The notes under the pieces were generated by a model, which was not told the DNA's origin, ran no database searches, and saw nothing but the letters and a program-made list of their open reading frames with translations. Below are positions 23,390 to 35,236 of a stretch of DNA of 64,000 nt, in pieces; the stretch's first letter is position 1, and the number at the start of each line of letters is the position of its first letter. The stretch is from NCBI GenBank assembly GCA_900618425.1, contig UZAN01040302.1, positions 4,559-68,558 of the forward strand, written 5' to 3'. The stretch is from Echinostoma caproni (Eukaryota; Platyhelminthes; Trematoda; Plagiorchiida; Echinostomatidae). The translations under genes and the position numbers were made by a program.

Positions 23390-25355
23390 CTACAGCTACA
23401 TTTGCTTTTCATATCTGGTCACTGAGATATTATTGCTGATGCAGAAACAAGGGCCTGGCGCTGATATTCCGGACTCCGAATTGTCCTTATCAGAGATGTC
23501 TCTGCGCAGATGCGATCGTCCTACCCGTGTTCTACTTTGCTATCGAAATGATCTTAATCGCGAGCAAACTACCCCCCCCCCCCTNGGAAATTGTCCAAAC
23601 ACGATGACTATTTGATTGCTGTCATCTACCGCCCTCCGTTATCCCCGGAATCAGCTAATATCACATTTTTGAATGCTGCGTTACACATTCGCACAAAAAT
23701 TTAAACATGTTCTTCTAATGGGTTATTTCAACTGTCCCAACTTCGGAAAACCGATGACCTCCCATTCTTTATTGAAACAGAATCTCATACAGCTCAATAC
23801 CTCACATTTCCTGTACAAACACATAAAAGGGCGTACCGGATTTGGAAACTTGTAATCACCATCCATACTAGATTTAGTGTTGACAAACGAAGAGTTCATG
23901 GTAGAATTCGTCGCCATTACGATCCCTCTGGGACGCAGTGATCATGCTGTACTGCAACCCTTCTTCAAGATTGACCAAAGTCATAGAGTCGATTGTGGCA
24001 GATTCCCTGAAGGAACACTTAGAGAAGAACAACATTCTGTCCTCAAACCAATTTGCATTCCAACAGAAGCTATCCTGTACTACCAATCTGCTCATTGCAC
24101 GAGAAGAATGAGCAAAAGCAGCCGGTGACGGTGATGCGGTAGACGTTATAAATCTGGACTTCTCAAAAGCGTTCGATCGGTTGAAACACAAGGTTCTAAT
24201 GCGGAAACTCTATAATTACGGTATTCGGGGCCTTATGCTTGATTGGATCGAAACATTTTTCCGACTTCGGACCGTATCGGTTTGTGTTTCTGATTGGCTT
24301 TCCAGTAAAATGGACGTTGCCTGCCGGGTTCCACCGCGACTTTCCTCAGGATTTATAAACGATCTACCGAAGGCTTTGGGGCCAAAATCATTACTAGTTG
24401 CAGATGATGCAAAATTTGTAATACAGTAACGCAACCAGCAGGCTCGCTGGAACTCCAGGAAACGCTGAAAGCAGCTCATTTTTGGTATCTTTCGGATGAT
24501 ATTAATTTCAATGCTCCAAAGTGTACGGTTCTATCTCGACGACACAAAGGGCGATTTTCATATTTCCTAAGAAATGAACAACTGCCACACGCCTCAAGCG
24601 AGAAGAACCTGGGCACCATCATTCAAGAAAACGTAAGCTGCTCACGCAACTGCGCCAGGGTGTTCAACGCAGCTATAAAAAATGTTGGTTTACTTAGGCT
24701 GGTCTGCGGCCGGTTTAAGTCAGCGCTTTTCCCCCGCTTGCTATCGGCATAAATTCGTCCACTCACAGGGTAGACTATTCATAGAATCGATGGCTACAAG
24801 GTGATTGCAAAATGCTGGAGAGCCCAAAAAGGATGGCTACCATATGGTTAAAAGGTTGAATTGCTATTCCTAGAGAAAGCTTGGAGTCCTTGGGTTATAT
24901 TTCAATGAACACCGGCGCATCAGAGGTGACATGATTATGGCATACCAAATAATGCAAAACCCAAGCTATCCCTGTCACTTGTTGCTAAAATTATCACCCA
25001 ACTTTCATCTTAGAGGACATCCGTTCAAACTAGATGTCTCAAAATACCGAATGGAATGCCGGTGTCATTCAATCGCAGTCAGAATATGTTCGATTTGGAA
25101 CTCTCTTCCACCCCATCTCGTCTGTACTCCAAGCATTGAGTCTTCCAAAGTGACACTTGGTGAAGCATTAGGAAACCATACATTCCAACATAAGTGAAGC
25201 TGCGAGCTGCAGCGGAAGCAGCACCTAAATTGAGATATTTTACTCAATGAATTGTATGTATCGCTGTCTTCTAGACAACAACACGAATCTGTGGGACGAG
25301 AAAAGCATTAGCTTCTAAGTTATTTTCATAATAAAAATTCGAATTTTAAAATTGG
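23390..25355 (+). mobile_element. CR1-like non-LTR retrotransposon (endonuclease plus RT), decayed
   Basis: The APE-type endonuclease is seen as PDSELSLSEMSLRRCDRPTR (lacking the usual Gly), then DYLIAVIYRPP, a ...SNGLFQLSQL remnant of the MGDFN site, and LVLTNEEFMVE then PLGRSDHAVL. The RT starts abruptly near 24000 (LKEHLEKNNILSSNQFAF) and continues with VINLDFSKAFDRLKHKVL, FINDLPKAL and VADDAK, where FADD is expected. A C-terminal ICSIWNSLPPHLVCTPSIES follows near 25100, and the tail AATAAAAATTCGAATTTTAAAA ends the copy. The region between endonuclease and RT is deleted, and the QGSVLGP motif is missing. Two single N bases (23367, 23585) lie in or near the 5' part. Several short frames in both directions here are pieces of this element. 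Confidence 0.8.
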
Positions 25356-25629
25356 GTTCACAGTGATCATTGAACTAACTTCCGAGCCAACTTTCTTACG
25401 GAATTAACTTTTTACACTCTTTATTTGATTTTGGAGACACGTGAAAAATTGGTTAGAAAACATTTAGGTAAATTCCAGAATATGCCCATCATAACATGAG
25501 TGCACATTCAGAGGAGAACAATTGTTTTCCTTGATTCATCTTCCAGCTTGTACAGATCAAATCAAAAAATGGCATGTTGAATGGAGATAATTATTTAGTC
25601 ATTCAAAAGTCACGGTGATTGATTGAAAG

Positions 25630-26215
25630 GGAAAGGAATCCGATCAAACTGTGATGCGTCATCCGTGCGATCGATCTTCCGCCACGGCAGTTGAATGGCA
25701 CGGGACGATCGCTTTTGAACACATAGATTGGGTTTGAACAAACGAATGCCGATCGCTTCCGCAGTGGCTAGATTGGGGAGACGCAGTGACTTGGATGGGT
25801 GAGGTGGTACTCAATAGATGACTTTGAAGGCTGATCTAGGCTTAACTTGGTGACCTGAGTCTGCTAGGTGATCGAGGATAGTGCTTCCTGTGACACCTTT
25901 TCTACCATGTTGCGTTACAAACGCAGCTGAAGGAATATATAACCACATACGAGGCCAACGTAGGCAGATTGTCTTTATTGGACGTTTTTATCATGGTAAA
26001 CGGTTTTTAAGATGTGCGTTGTATGTCTGAATTCAGAGTTTGTCCGAATAGAGAGTAAAGACAGTTGAGTAATTCGGAGTGCGACGGTTTTTGGGAATCT
26101 GCTGATCCACTTCAGCCAAAAGTTGACACAAGAAATTATGCGTTTATGTGAAATTCGGCCAAGCAACTCCTTTTTGGAAATCCAGAAAAATGAAGGATAA
26201 TCGTACACCCGCGTC
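25630..26215 (-). mobile_element. Penelope-like element, GIY-YIG endonuclease C-terminal part (pseudogene)
   Basis: The reverse-strand translation contains GVTGSTILDHLADSGHQVKP, RSAFKVIY then stop, VPPHPSKSLRLPNLATAEAI, GIRLFKPNLCVQKRS and a QLPWR end. The Glu in ATAEAI is the family's catalytic acid. The 5' part (about 26000-26215) corresponds to the linker and CxC region but is frame-shifted and poorly recognisable. It is the same subfamily as the 43.5-44.2 kb copy (HLADRGH, VPPNP, LLNPFLCSQKRF there). The frame at 25975-26208 is its upstream part. Confidence 0.7.
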
Positions 26216-26229
26216 GTGTGACTTTTTAA

Positions 26230-28340
26230 TATATCGCGGTCGATTCTGGTAATTTAACCGGATTACAATAAAGTTCGGTACTTGGAACACCTTTTTATAG
26301 AATCGGAGGTAAATGATTTATTGGTGCTATATTTTGTCATTATAAAATAATTTCGATTAGGTTTTTCTGGTGATTGTATCAAATGTATCCGCTTGTTGCA
26401 ACATTGTTTGATGACAGATGCTATTCAAACAGGAATTGGTGGATATTGGCAAAAAACCGCTTCAATCGAGTAGAGAGCACTTGTATTGTACTGCCTCATT
26501 GATACCACGAGAATGCCCACCATTACGGAAGCAATTGTCCTCAACTGAAGGAACTATTTTTCAAAAAAAAAACGCAGAGGCTGTTCATCATCATGATTCT
26601 TCAAGAATTCCAGTCGAGCAGTGCTACCATGCGGATTATGTCTATGATCATTCGTTGCAGATAGCGGATATGTGACAGGTGAATTGGAAAACCTTATTCA
26701 CGGATGACTAATTCACTTAATTGGAATACGTGAACAACGAAAAATGAAAAATTAACTTTGGTATTCGCCATGAGCTTTTGAGGAGATCAGAATCAATGGA
26801 AAGATAAAAATCTTGACTTTGCACTCGATAATATGCTCCGATAAGCTTTACGTGGAATCAGTAATGTTTAGTGAACATTCCATTACTAATCCTCATATTA
26901 GAGAGGTTCAGTTGTTGACTGCAGAAAAAACATGAAGGGCGTGAAGAAGCATCAACCAAACGATTGCCTGAGATGATTCGAAGCATTTTCGGACAGGCTC
27001 ACAACCGTAATTGCTTAAAATGTTTGTGTGTTTATACCGTATCTACAATGGTATGGTATGTTATTTACAAGTGAATTTTCAAAATAACTGATGTTAATGT
27101 TATTGGCTAGTCAACTTCGGACGCGTTTTTGAATTAGGTTTGTTTTGTGAAAATATTACATTAGAATTTTAGTCCTACGAAAGTAGGCGGTGACGGCCCG
27201 GTGACAACGTTACCAAATTATCACCCAGCGGGGAAGTGTGTTTGAATTCCATCACCACTGCCTGACTTGCCTCCATTGTGTGTGTGTTGAATGGCAGCCC
27301 TTTGATTGGCCTCTTCCCCCTTCCTGAAAAATTATTGTATCTTTGTATATCAGGTAAATTGTGTTTCTTAACAGACGTCTTCCTTCGTCACACGTAAAGT
27401 GTGACTTGTTTCACCAGTTCAATACGCAATTTATTGTTTTCGATACATTTTCATGCAATTTATATCTCGCACTTCACTACTGTGTATTTCAATTTGTACA
27501 GATGGCATCGTTAGCGTTCCCAATGCGAACCTAGTCAGTGCTGTAGCATTTTCAAAGAAAAAACAATCAATTACTTCAACTGACCGCATCCTCAAGTTTG
27601 AATTATAAATGAACATAAAAATTGCAATCCTCTGTAACACCTCTGTTGAGGTGTGCTCCCTCCATGGTTTTGCACACTATTTTCCGACATAAAACGTTTG
27701 AGTTTGCATGGGACTGCGAACAGTTCGTTAGAAATGTACGGTTGTTGTATTGACAGATTGTTCAATCGTTCGTTAACTAATGATAGCTCAGGTTCTCTGG
27801 TTCTTTTGGCTGGTGCATTTGAAGAGCTCTAAGAAATTAATTTGTCTCTTGGGGCTAGAGTACTTCAAACTTTTCGTCTACAATCCTCATTTGATTTTCG
27901 TTATGTTCGACTGCCGTTGTTCTATTCAAGCCCCATGATCAGAATGTAGTTCGACACGCGCCAGAAAAGAAAGGACTTCATAATTCAGCAAATTTCTGTG
28001 TCCAAAAGAGATTGCAAAACTAGACGTACTACCACGTCAGATTTTTTGGCGGAAAACCATAAATGCGTTACGAAACAATTAGTTTTTAGATAGGTTAACC
28101 TTCCCAATTTTATCAGCTCGTCATTAGCGCGACAATTGAAAATATCAGGCCTGTCAGGATTGAAACAACGTATCATCGATCAATAAAACATTGTTTGATG
28201 GATTTCGAATGATATGCAAAATATGAAATGTATCATACTCAAACAAGGAAACTAAAAATGTGGAAGGACCGCACACAACTGCTTTAATCACGCATTACAT
28301 CATTAGCAGTATGAATTTATTGGAAAATGGACTTAAATGT
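26230..28340. other. No gene recognised; one weak exon candidate
   Basis: The frame 26418-26675 (+) follows an acceptor-like tttgatgacag and contains HHHDSSRIPVEQCYHADYVY, but it also crosses a run of ten A bases and has no donor before its stop. I rate it below calling level. A faint tRNA-like stretch near 27190-27250 (TTTGAATTCC) is too degraded to annotate. Confidence 0.45.
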
Positions 28341-28344
28341 AGAT

Positions 28345-31300
28345 TTAACAGAAAATACACCGGACTTTGAGGCACCCAACTACAAACAAACAGTTAATCA
28401 TGTCACACTGTTCATTCACATGTAGAAACTGTTGTTCTTGTGTAGTATTACGCAAACGAAAATAATGAAAATCACTCATAAATTTCAAATTGGCCAAGAT
28501 GACAAACGTGCCTAAAGATGAATAATTCCTGAATTCGATTTCATCTTTTTTGCGTGTATCATTGGCGATGCCTTCGTTCTTCTGATCCATTTCAGTCCTA
28601 AAATGTTGATCAAATTTCTATCCTTTTTGCTTTTTCTTATTTTTAAATGCTTTCCGAATTTGATGATCAGCTTCACTTGTCTACGTTTATCTTATTTCAT
28701 CAACTGTTTTACCCGAACTATTGTGCGCAATTGCTGTTGATGACAAAGCGGGTATGCTGACAGCTGATTGGTCTGATTACACGTCTTTTAAATTTTGCGA
28801 GCTTCGGCGATCCTTTTGAATTTGGCGAAGAATATCGTGACCGAAATTTATGGATTTTGAATATGATACTTCATTTAGAATGTCATGTTTGAATGGGCTC
28901 GGTCGATTGTTCATCGATGCTGATTGAAGCCTCGCGCTGAAAGTGCTTTTCAGTCTACCAAATAAATGACAGGCAGGGATTTGGCTCTGAAAACAATGAT
29001 TTTCAGTTTCAGTTCTCTAAAGAATTAAACAAAATTACGCGCTACTGACCAGTTTCAATTTTAACGGAATAATCGCTTGCTCCCTTTTTTGCATACGATC
29101 ATACATTACTTTCCACATCAAATGAATTGTATATGCATATCTTAAATGTATATAAAAATGAGCATCCTCGGGAAATGCAGTTCATATAATTGATCAGCCC
29201 CCTTGAAAAGGTTTTATGCAGTAAATTCCCGTTTGTTCTGTGGTCCCCATGGTAACCACTGGGGTTTAAATATCACCTTGTGCCTGAGTGTTCGCTTTTG
29301 TTGCCGAGAAAAATGATTATGCGATAAATAATGTTCAATAGGTATTGTTATCGACTAAAACAAAAGATGATTATATTAGTGTATGAGTTTGGTTACCGCT
29401 TGTAAATCGTATTTGGTTACGAGTGATACGAATAATGCCCAGTTGTCACCGGTTTGTTCAGAGGGATAAAGCTGGAATGCACAGCAATTATTGACCTTTG
29501 CTTTAACTGTACCCTATACCGTGTGTATTTCCTGTATTGATATTTTACAAGCCCCAATTGCAATCACAAGTTAATTGTGTGGTGAAGAAACACATTATAC
29601 AGAGCAAGGAAAACCGAAAACGAAAGATTGAGACAGCTGCATGACTGGTTCAAGTTTGGTTAGGTTCAGCCTGTTGGGTTGAACTTCTATCTATTAGAAA
29701 TTGTCCAAATTGTGTATAGATAATAAACACCAATCCCAAAATCTAGAGCGAATTTAAGAGAATTCGTTTGCCATCCACAAGCTTGAAATATGCATTACTT
29801 CGTACCCTGCAATGATGGTGTAAAAAGATTTGTTTTTTTTTAATTTTCGAGTTACATGCTGATTTGAATCGATTATAGGTCGATGAACGTGTATCTTATT
29901 AAACAACTCATTGAACGTTGAATGTTTTCGTTTGTTAATTTTGTTCTGAAGATTACTGACATTTACAGTATTAATTTTTTTCAATTGCAAACATCCAATT
30001 TTAAAACATTTTGTTCTTCTAAAATTGATGGCCTATTGCAATCAAACCAGAAGGAAATTATCGAACAATGAATTATATCTGCAATGGAGGCAAACATGAA
30101 TATTGAAGCATTTTATAATTAATTTAGATCATTTTGGATAAAAGCAAACCTGTTTTGGAAATTATCACTAGAGCTGTTAGGTGAGATTTGTAGTTGTTGG
30201 TGTTTGAACCGATGTGACAATAATCCCATGAACCCATCAAGAAAGGTTCTGTTTCACCCTGTTTTCATCCAGCTTTGCCTTGCTAATCAGTGTGGAAAAA
30301 TATTAAGCACTCGATGCAAGTGGACAGAATAGTCTTTGCTCAAATTTATTGATTAATGAAAAAATTCGAATGACAAACGACTTATTAGGTTCCGTGTGGA
30401 AAATATTTCAGAAAACTTCATTCTAAATATAGGTCCCTAGCCACTGATCATATCCGATTTTCTTTAATTTGTGAAGCCGCTTTAAAGAACGTTCATGCAG
30501 AAAAAAGGAGATAGTGACTGAGGCAATTACAGGATTACAACCGAGATTTTATATACTGGTGGCCAAATCTTTCAGTCACTAACCACGAACATTTTTGATA
30601 CTACAGTACAGTCATTTTATCCGGTATGACACAGCAAACTCTCGTATTCTGATGAGTGGGCATATCCAAAATGGCACCCAGCAATGTACGCTTTATCATT
30701 TGGAAATGATAATGACCAACACTCTAACACGGGTTGGATGTTGGTGTAGCTACCAAGTGAAATATGCTCACCTTATTCAGAAAAGATTCCTGTTTTTATC
30801 CCTAAAAATATTTATTGTATATTTTTTCAATACAAATGGAATTTTGCGTCTTGGAGCACTCTAATCACATTTTCACGATACACAAATTCTTCTTTTAAGA
30901 AAGTGGCCTGGTTCCAAGTGTTTCGGACAGACGTATAATAAAGTGTTTGCAACTTCCAATGGGACGGTAGAAGTGGTTCGCACTAAACTGTTTAAAATCG
31001 AATTTGCTTCCTAACCCTATCCATCGTGGATTGATGATAATAGGCCGTGCATCTTTAATTTCTGCCGAGTCAATAATCACAAAAGTTATTATAAATGGTC
31101 CTATGAAGTCTTGTGTGACCTTTGCCAATAAGATTCTAAACAACCCTTCCCATCCTATGCATTTTAACTTACCTTCTTGTCACTCCCACTCGATCACTCG
31201 ATCGATACCTACCCTATCGAATATACAGTTATAAAATCTCCACTGTACCGTATCTGGCTCAAATTTTGACCAACAAGAAACGAGTTATAAATAAATTACG

Positions 31301-32020
31301 TCAATCTTTAATTGAATGAATCAAACTGTGGAGACATTAGTTTTTTACAACACTCAATTTGATCTGTCTATGCTTCTACATTTTCTCCGGTGTGACGACC
31401 AGTGTAGAATTTTTAACCGAAATGTAGGCACATCTCAGCTTGCAAAAGTTATACAAATAGAAATACAAAAATAAATGGTTCAATAGATCCAGTAGGTACG
31501 CTCGCATGTGGGCGTTTTGATTTCTTCATTCGTTTCGTCCGCATGGTAAGGGACGATGTCAAACGGGATGTAGAAGAGATTTTCCCCTGGTTCATGCGTC
31601 ACATTGATTTGATTCAGAAACCCAACTAAATTTGGCACGTTTCACGTTTACAAACAAACGCGGAACATATTAGGAAGTATCACGAAGTATCATGAATGGA
31701 AGTTAATTTTGCTTTTTCGATTAACTTCCGGAATACCTGTGAGGATTTATGTGGAATGGTAATTTGTCAAAATGGTCCCACGGAGGACATTTAAAACAAA
31801 ACAGTTCATTTTCGATGATTTTTATTCATACCAATACATCTCAACATATATTACTATTTGAATGTAAAATTATCCTGGGGAAACAAGGTAAAATCGCATC
31901 GCATAACTAGAAATGATTTTATCATCTGATCGGCAATCGGATTCACCACGATCACTTATCTGTTTGTCCAATCATCCGATCATCGCGATTACTCGTGATA
32001 CGTTTTGTGTGTGTGTGTGG
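28345..32020. other. No gene recognised
   Basis: The reverse-strand frame 28345-28590 begins MDQKNEGIANDTRKKDEIEF and looks more protein-like than most, but there are no clear splice sites. Frames at 30595-30864 (+), 30895-31143 (-) and 31004-31234 (+) have no recognised domain. A short (GT)n lies near 32007-32018. Confidence 0.45.
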
Positions 32021-32024
32021 TGAG

Positions 32025-32880
32025 CTAGGGAAGCTTTAGCGCTGACACAAATAGTTGTGGGGCACACAGAGGGAGGTTGTCCAAACGAATGGCCAATATC
32101 CAACAGCAAACCTGTCTCGAGAATCGCCCACGAACTTTATACACAGGGGGCACTAAACCCCGACCACGTTCACAGTGTGATTTGCTTTAGCTAGGTGTGA
32201 AACCACTGCAATGTTGAGTGACTTAATCGTTCCGGTGTCCAGACACGTAGTGTGATGGACAGCAATCAGTTTGAATAATCGCTTGATTGTGCAACCTATG
32301 TACGATTTGCCGCACGAACAAGTAAATGAGTATACACAGAATGAGACCACAGATTCGGTCCTTCTGTTGAAAATAATCAATTGGCCCGAATGTGAACAAC
32401 ATATGTGTCGATTGCGTTGGATAATCTTCTTTCTATGACCTCAGCTGATGCGTCCCCTTTGAACGGTAAAGAAATGTACATGACTTTATTCTTAACCTCG
32501 GTGATTTGTAAAGAGTTCACCGTGTATTGAATCATTTTGTTGACCAACATCCCGGATACCCGTTACGCGCAAAGATCGATCTAATAACGCTGAGCCATTC
32601 TTCTAGCGTATTCTCACGGCAGATTTGCCCTACCCTGTGCTCTGGGCAACGAACAAAGTTCCTTGTTATACTAAGCGGTACACTCCTTCGAAAATGGATG
32701 TATTGGTCTTTTCAGGTTGCATATTTGTGTACCAAACGCTGAACCGAATTATCTGATCGGAGGGTGATACATAAATGTCAAAACGGCAATTTTTTCCACA
32801 CTCCATTTGGAAAATGTAGACATTAATGATTCTCCTCTGTTTTGGGCATTACAAAATCTTCGAGGGGGCCCCTCGACTTA
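32025..32880 (-). mobile_element. Penelope-like element, RT C-terminus to endonuclease end (pseudogene)
   Basis: On the reverse strand, with frame changes, the order is a CGKNCRFDIYVSPSDNSVQR remnant (PLE: LAFLDIxVxRxxNGxVQR), then KDQYIHFRRSVPLSITRNFV, ENTLEEWLSVIRSIFARNGY, the linker VMYISLPFKGDASAEVIERR, the endonuclease N-terminus VYSFTCSCGKSYIGCTIKRL and the HLAKANHTVN segment. A divergent end, LPLCAPQLFVSALKLP, closes it. The linker motif LPFKGD recurs in the 54.5 kb copy. This is the longest PLE stretch here joining RT thumb, linker and both halves of the endonuclease, but it has stops and shifts. Confidence 0.75.
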
Positions 32881-33124
32881 GTGAATTTTCACCGATCACT
32901 CAATGTGGTATTCATCTAGCAACACTAGATGTCTAATAGTGCCCAAATGTTGTTTACGCACTACCAAATACCGTAACTTTGTTCGGTTGGGTAGCTCGGG
33001 TTTTGACTGATCATTCTCTAGTTGAACCTCACATCATACACAATAAGTCGTCACAAATAACTAACTCGTGCTAAAGAAACTCCATTCATCATCTTAACGT
33101 CGATGAGGAACGGTCCCCATTTTA

Positions 33125-33490
33125 CCTGGAACAACAAAAAGTCATTATCTGGGTCCCTACACAGAGAGATGAATCCCGTTATTTACCTGAGGGATTAGGC
33201 AAAAACCCCTAATTCCAAACAACCAAGTGGATACATAGGAACCGCACCTCCGCACTGTCCGGGTTGGTGCAGTGTTTATCAGCTTCATTGTTATCGAGGT
33301 GTATTGGTCACTTTGGACGTTGGACCATATCCAAATGGTGTAGGATTCGAGAAACTGGGCGTCGACTCCTCAAAGTTTGTGTCATTCATACACCGCGCGC
33401 TGCTGATTAGTTGGTCAAGTTTTCGGATTATGACGTAGGCAACCTGGTCTATTTAGGCCTATGAGCTGATCAAGGTCGAATTTATTTGTT
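33125..33490 (+). repeat. Dispersed repeat A, copy 2
   Basis: Partner of 1430-1830 in the same orientation; the shared landmarks are listed there. It ends shortly before an (AT)n run. Non-coding, class unknown. Confidence 0.6.
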
Positions 33491-33534
33491 CCAAAGGTTA
33501 ATTTAGGTGATTTCACACAACTCTGACCCAAATC

Positions 33535-33552
33535 ATATATATATATATATAT
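33535..33552. repeat. (AT)n microsatellite
   Basis: Nine AT units directly after repeat A copy 2. Confidence 0.9.
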
Positions 33553-33679
33553 GCGTACTTACAAACCAAACGGAAACCATTTGCCGATTGGTAGCTTGCC
33601 CAATTTATCAACGCACACGACATATGCGCATTCACTTATGTAGTTTGTTCATATGATAACTTAGTCATTTTTTGTTCGG

Positions 33680-33704
33680 AAATAGTAAATAGTAAATAGT
33701 AAAA
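33680..33704. repeat. Short (AAATAGT)n tandem repeat
   Basis: Three head-to-tail copies of AAATAGT. Confidence 0.85.
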
Positions 33705-34365
33705 TTGTGTCTGCTCCGAATGCCTGTCTTGACTTATTTCTTATTAATCCGGACAGTTTGGTCCATCTCCCATATTTGTTTATTTCCTAATGGCGTTCTT
33801 CGGAATTCATCGCTTTATGTGCATGCAGTAAGCAACTTTCGTCCCCGTCTCGTCTGTCATTAACTCTCCGATATTTCTCTTACCATGCAATCAGTCGTGG
33901 AAACAATATTAATAATATGCATCAATTGAAAAATGTCCAAAAACTGACCGACTCTCTCGGGTTCCGGTTACCGGAATTAAAACATTGAGAGCAATCAATC
34001 GTCTATAGATGTAATCACAAAACATACATAGGACAAAGTATTTAAAAGTCTGTCATGTATGACATAAGCTCTGTCGCTTATTGGGACAGATCGACAGATA
34101 TAGGCCGAGTGAAATGGACACACGGAGACATGGAGCTAAGACGCAACTGGTTCAGTGACTCAGTGGCATAAATTGAGTATTCCACTGTTCTAAATCACGA
34201 CCAATTCACTCTCAGTCTGCAACGGCATTAATCGTTCATTCACTGCAGGATCCCCCGATAACGACAATGGTGATTGAATTGTAACCAAACACACAATGGT
34301 TCATAGTATTATTAGGGAATAAAAATACAAACTCAGTTATTCCGAATTTTATTGAAATTAAAGAA
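33705..34365. other. No gene recognised
   Basis: AT-rich spacer. A tract near 34170-34260 (tgactcagtggcataaattg) reads like a fragment of an interspersed repeat, but no partner was found in the window. Confidence 0.45.
34348..34353 (-). promoter_or_regulatory. Possible polyadenylation signal AATAAA
   Basis: Reverse-strand AATAAA lies 12 nt after the stop codon of the candidate terminal exon at 34366-34461. It means little by itself in AT-rich DNA but supports that exon. Confidence 0.25.
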
Positions 34366-34461
34366 TTACAGGCGTATGCTGTTAATTAAAACCTTGTGCG
34401 TTACCCAATTCTTCTTCTGCAATCTGAAGAGTACTATATCGACAATATTGTCTCGTGCCTT
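34366..34461 (-). CDS. Candidate terminal exon, product unknown
   Basis: On the reverse strand the acceptor ttatctgagttttcggtgcag is followed by 32 codons including the stop: KARDNIVDIVLFRLQKKN, then WVTHKVLINSIRL. An AATAAA follows 12 nt after TAA. The frame stays open further 5' to 34560 but then meets a TAA at about 34569-34571 with no usable AG in between, so a first or single exon is unlikely and the acceptor at 34462-34463 is the best model. No family recognised and no upstream exon found. Confidence 0.3.
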   Translation of the reverse strand, partial: KARDNIVDIVLFRLQKKNWVTHKVLINSIRL

Positions 34462-34564
34462 CTGCACCGAAAACTCAGATAAATTCACGTAGTTCGGGAT
34501 TAATTGATAGTATTTTGTGCGTTCATTGTTGAGAATGATGGAATAGAAACCACCCACCAAAGCG

Positions 34565-35230
34565 ATTTAATGAACGAGCAGCTCGAATTGTTGATATTGC
34601 GTAAAAAATGAAGAATTGTTAACAATTCTCAAATATAACAGTCCAACGTTTCCGCAATGGAACTGCAAGAAAAATGCATTGCCAATTGTCACCACACATC
34701 TTCAAACCCTGGGGATATATTCGAACGTAATTACATTCAAATGTTAAAGTAAAACAAAACATATACATGATATCATCCAGTACCAGTTAACTAAAAAGGT
34801 TATCACGAAAACCTCGACTGTAGAAATGCCTTTCTTCTATTTTGTCTGGCCGAATAGGGACGCGGATTTTTAGTTGCAAAGCTTTCGTGTTTGCAGATCA
34901 CCGACTCCGCGGGGGATGAATTTGGCTGCGTCATTTAGCTCAAAAATTATATTTACACCTTTTTGTAGATTTATTTGTCATCAAATAGCATCGTTATTAA
35001 ATTCAAGGACACCAAATGCCATCCTATACGAGCACGTTTATAAAATCCTTATGTCATCGCGCGAACTGCACCTTTTGTGAAAAATTCCAACAATGTGAGA
35101 AACAAGTGCAAGCGGATTATCATAACACAAGGCGGTAGAGGAAGAAAATACCGTGCAGATTGGCAAGTTGGTCTCAGACAGTGCATCATCAGTCAACTTC
35201 AAATTCCTCATTTTAACAAGCAATATTAGT
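34565..35230. other. No gene recognised
   Basis: Spacer before the second CR1-like element. A frame at 34874-35080 (+) has no recognised domain. Confidence 0.45.
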
Positions 35231-35236
35231 TGACTA

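Noticed and set aside
30645..30690. Forward CTGATGAGTGGGCATATCC as a hammerhead
   Set aside because: No GAAA at the required place and no stem I or stem III.
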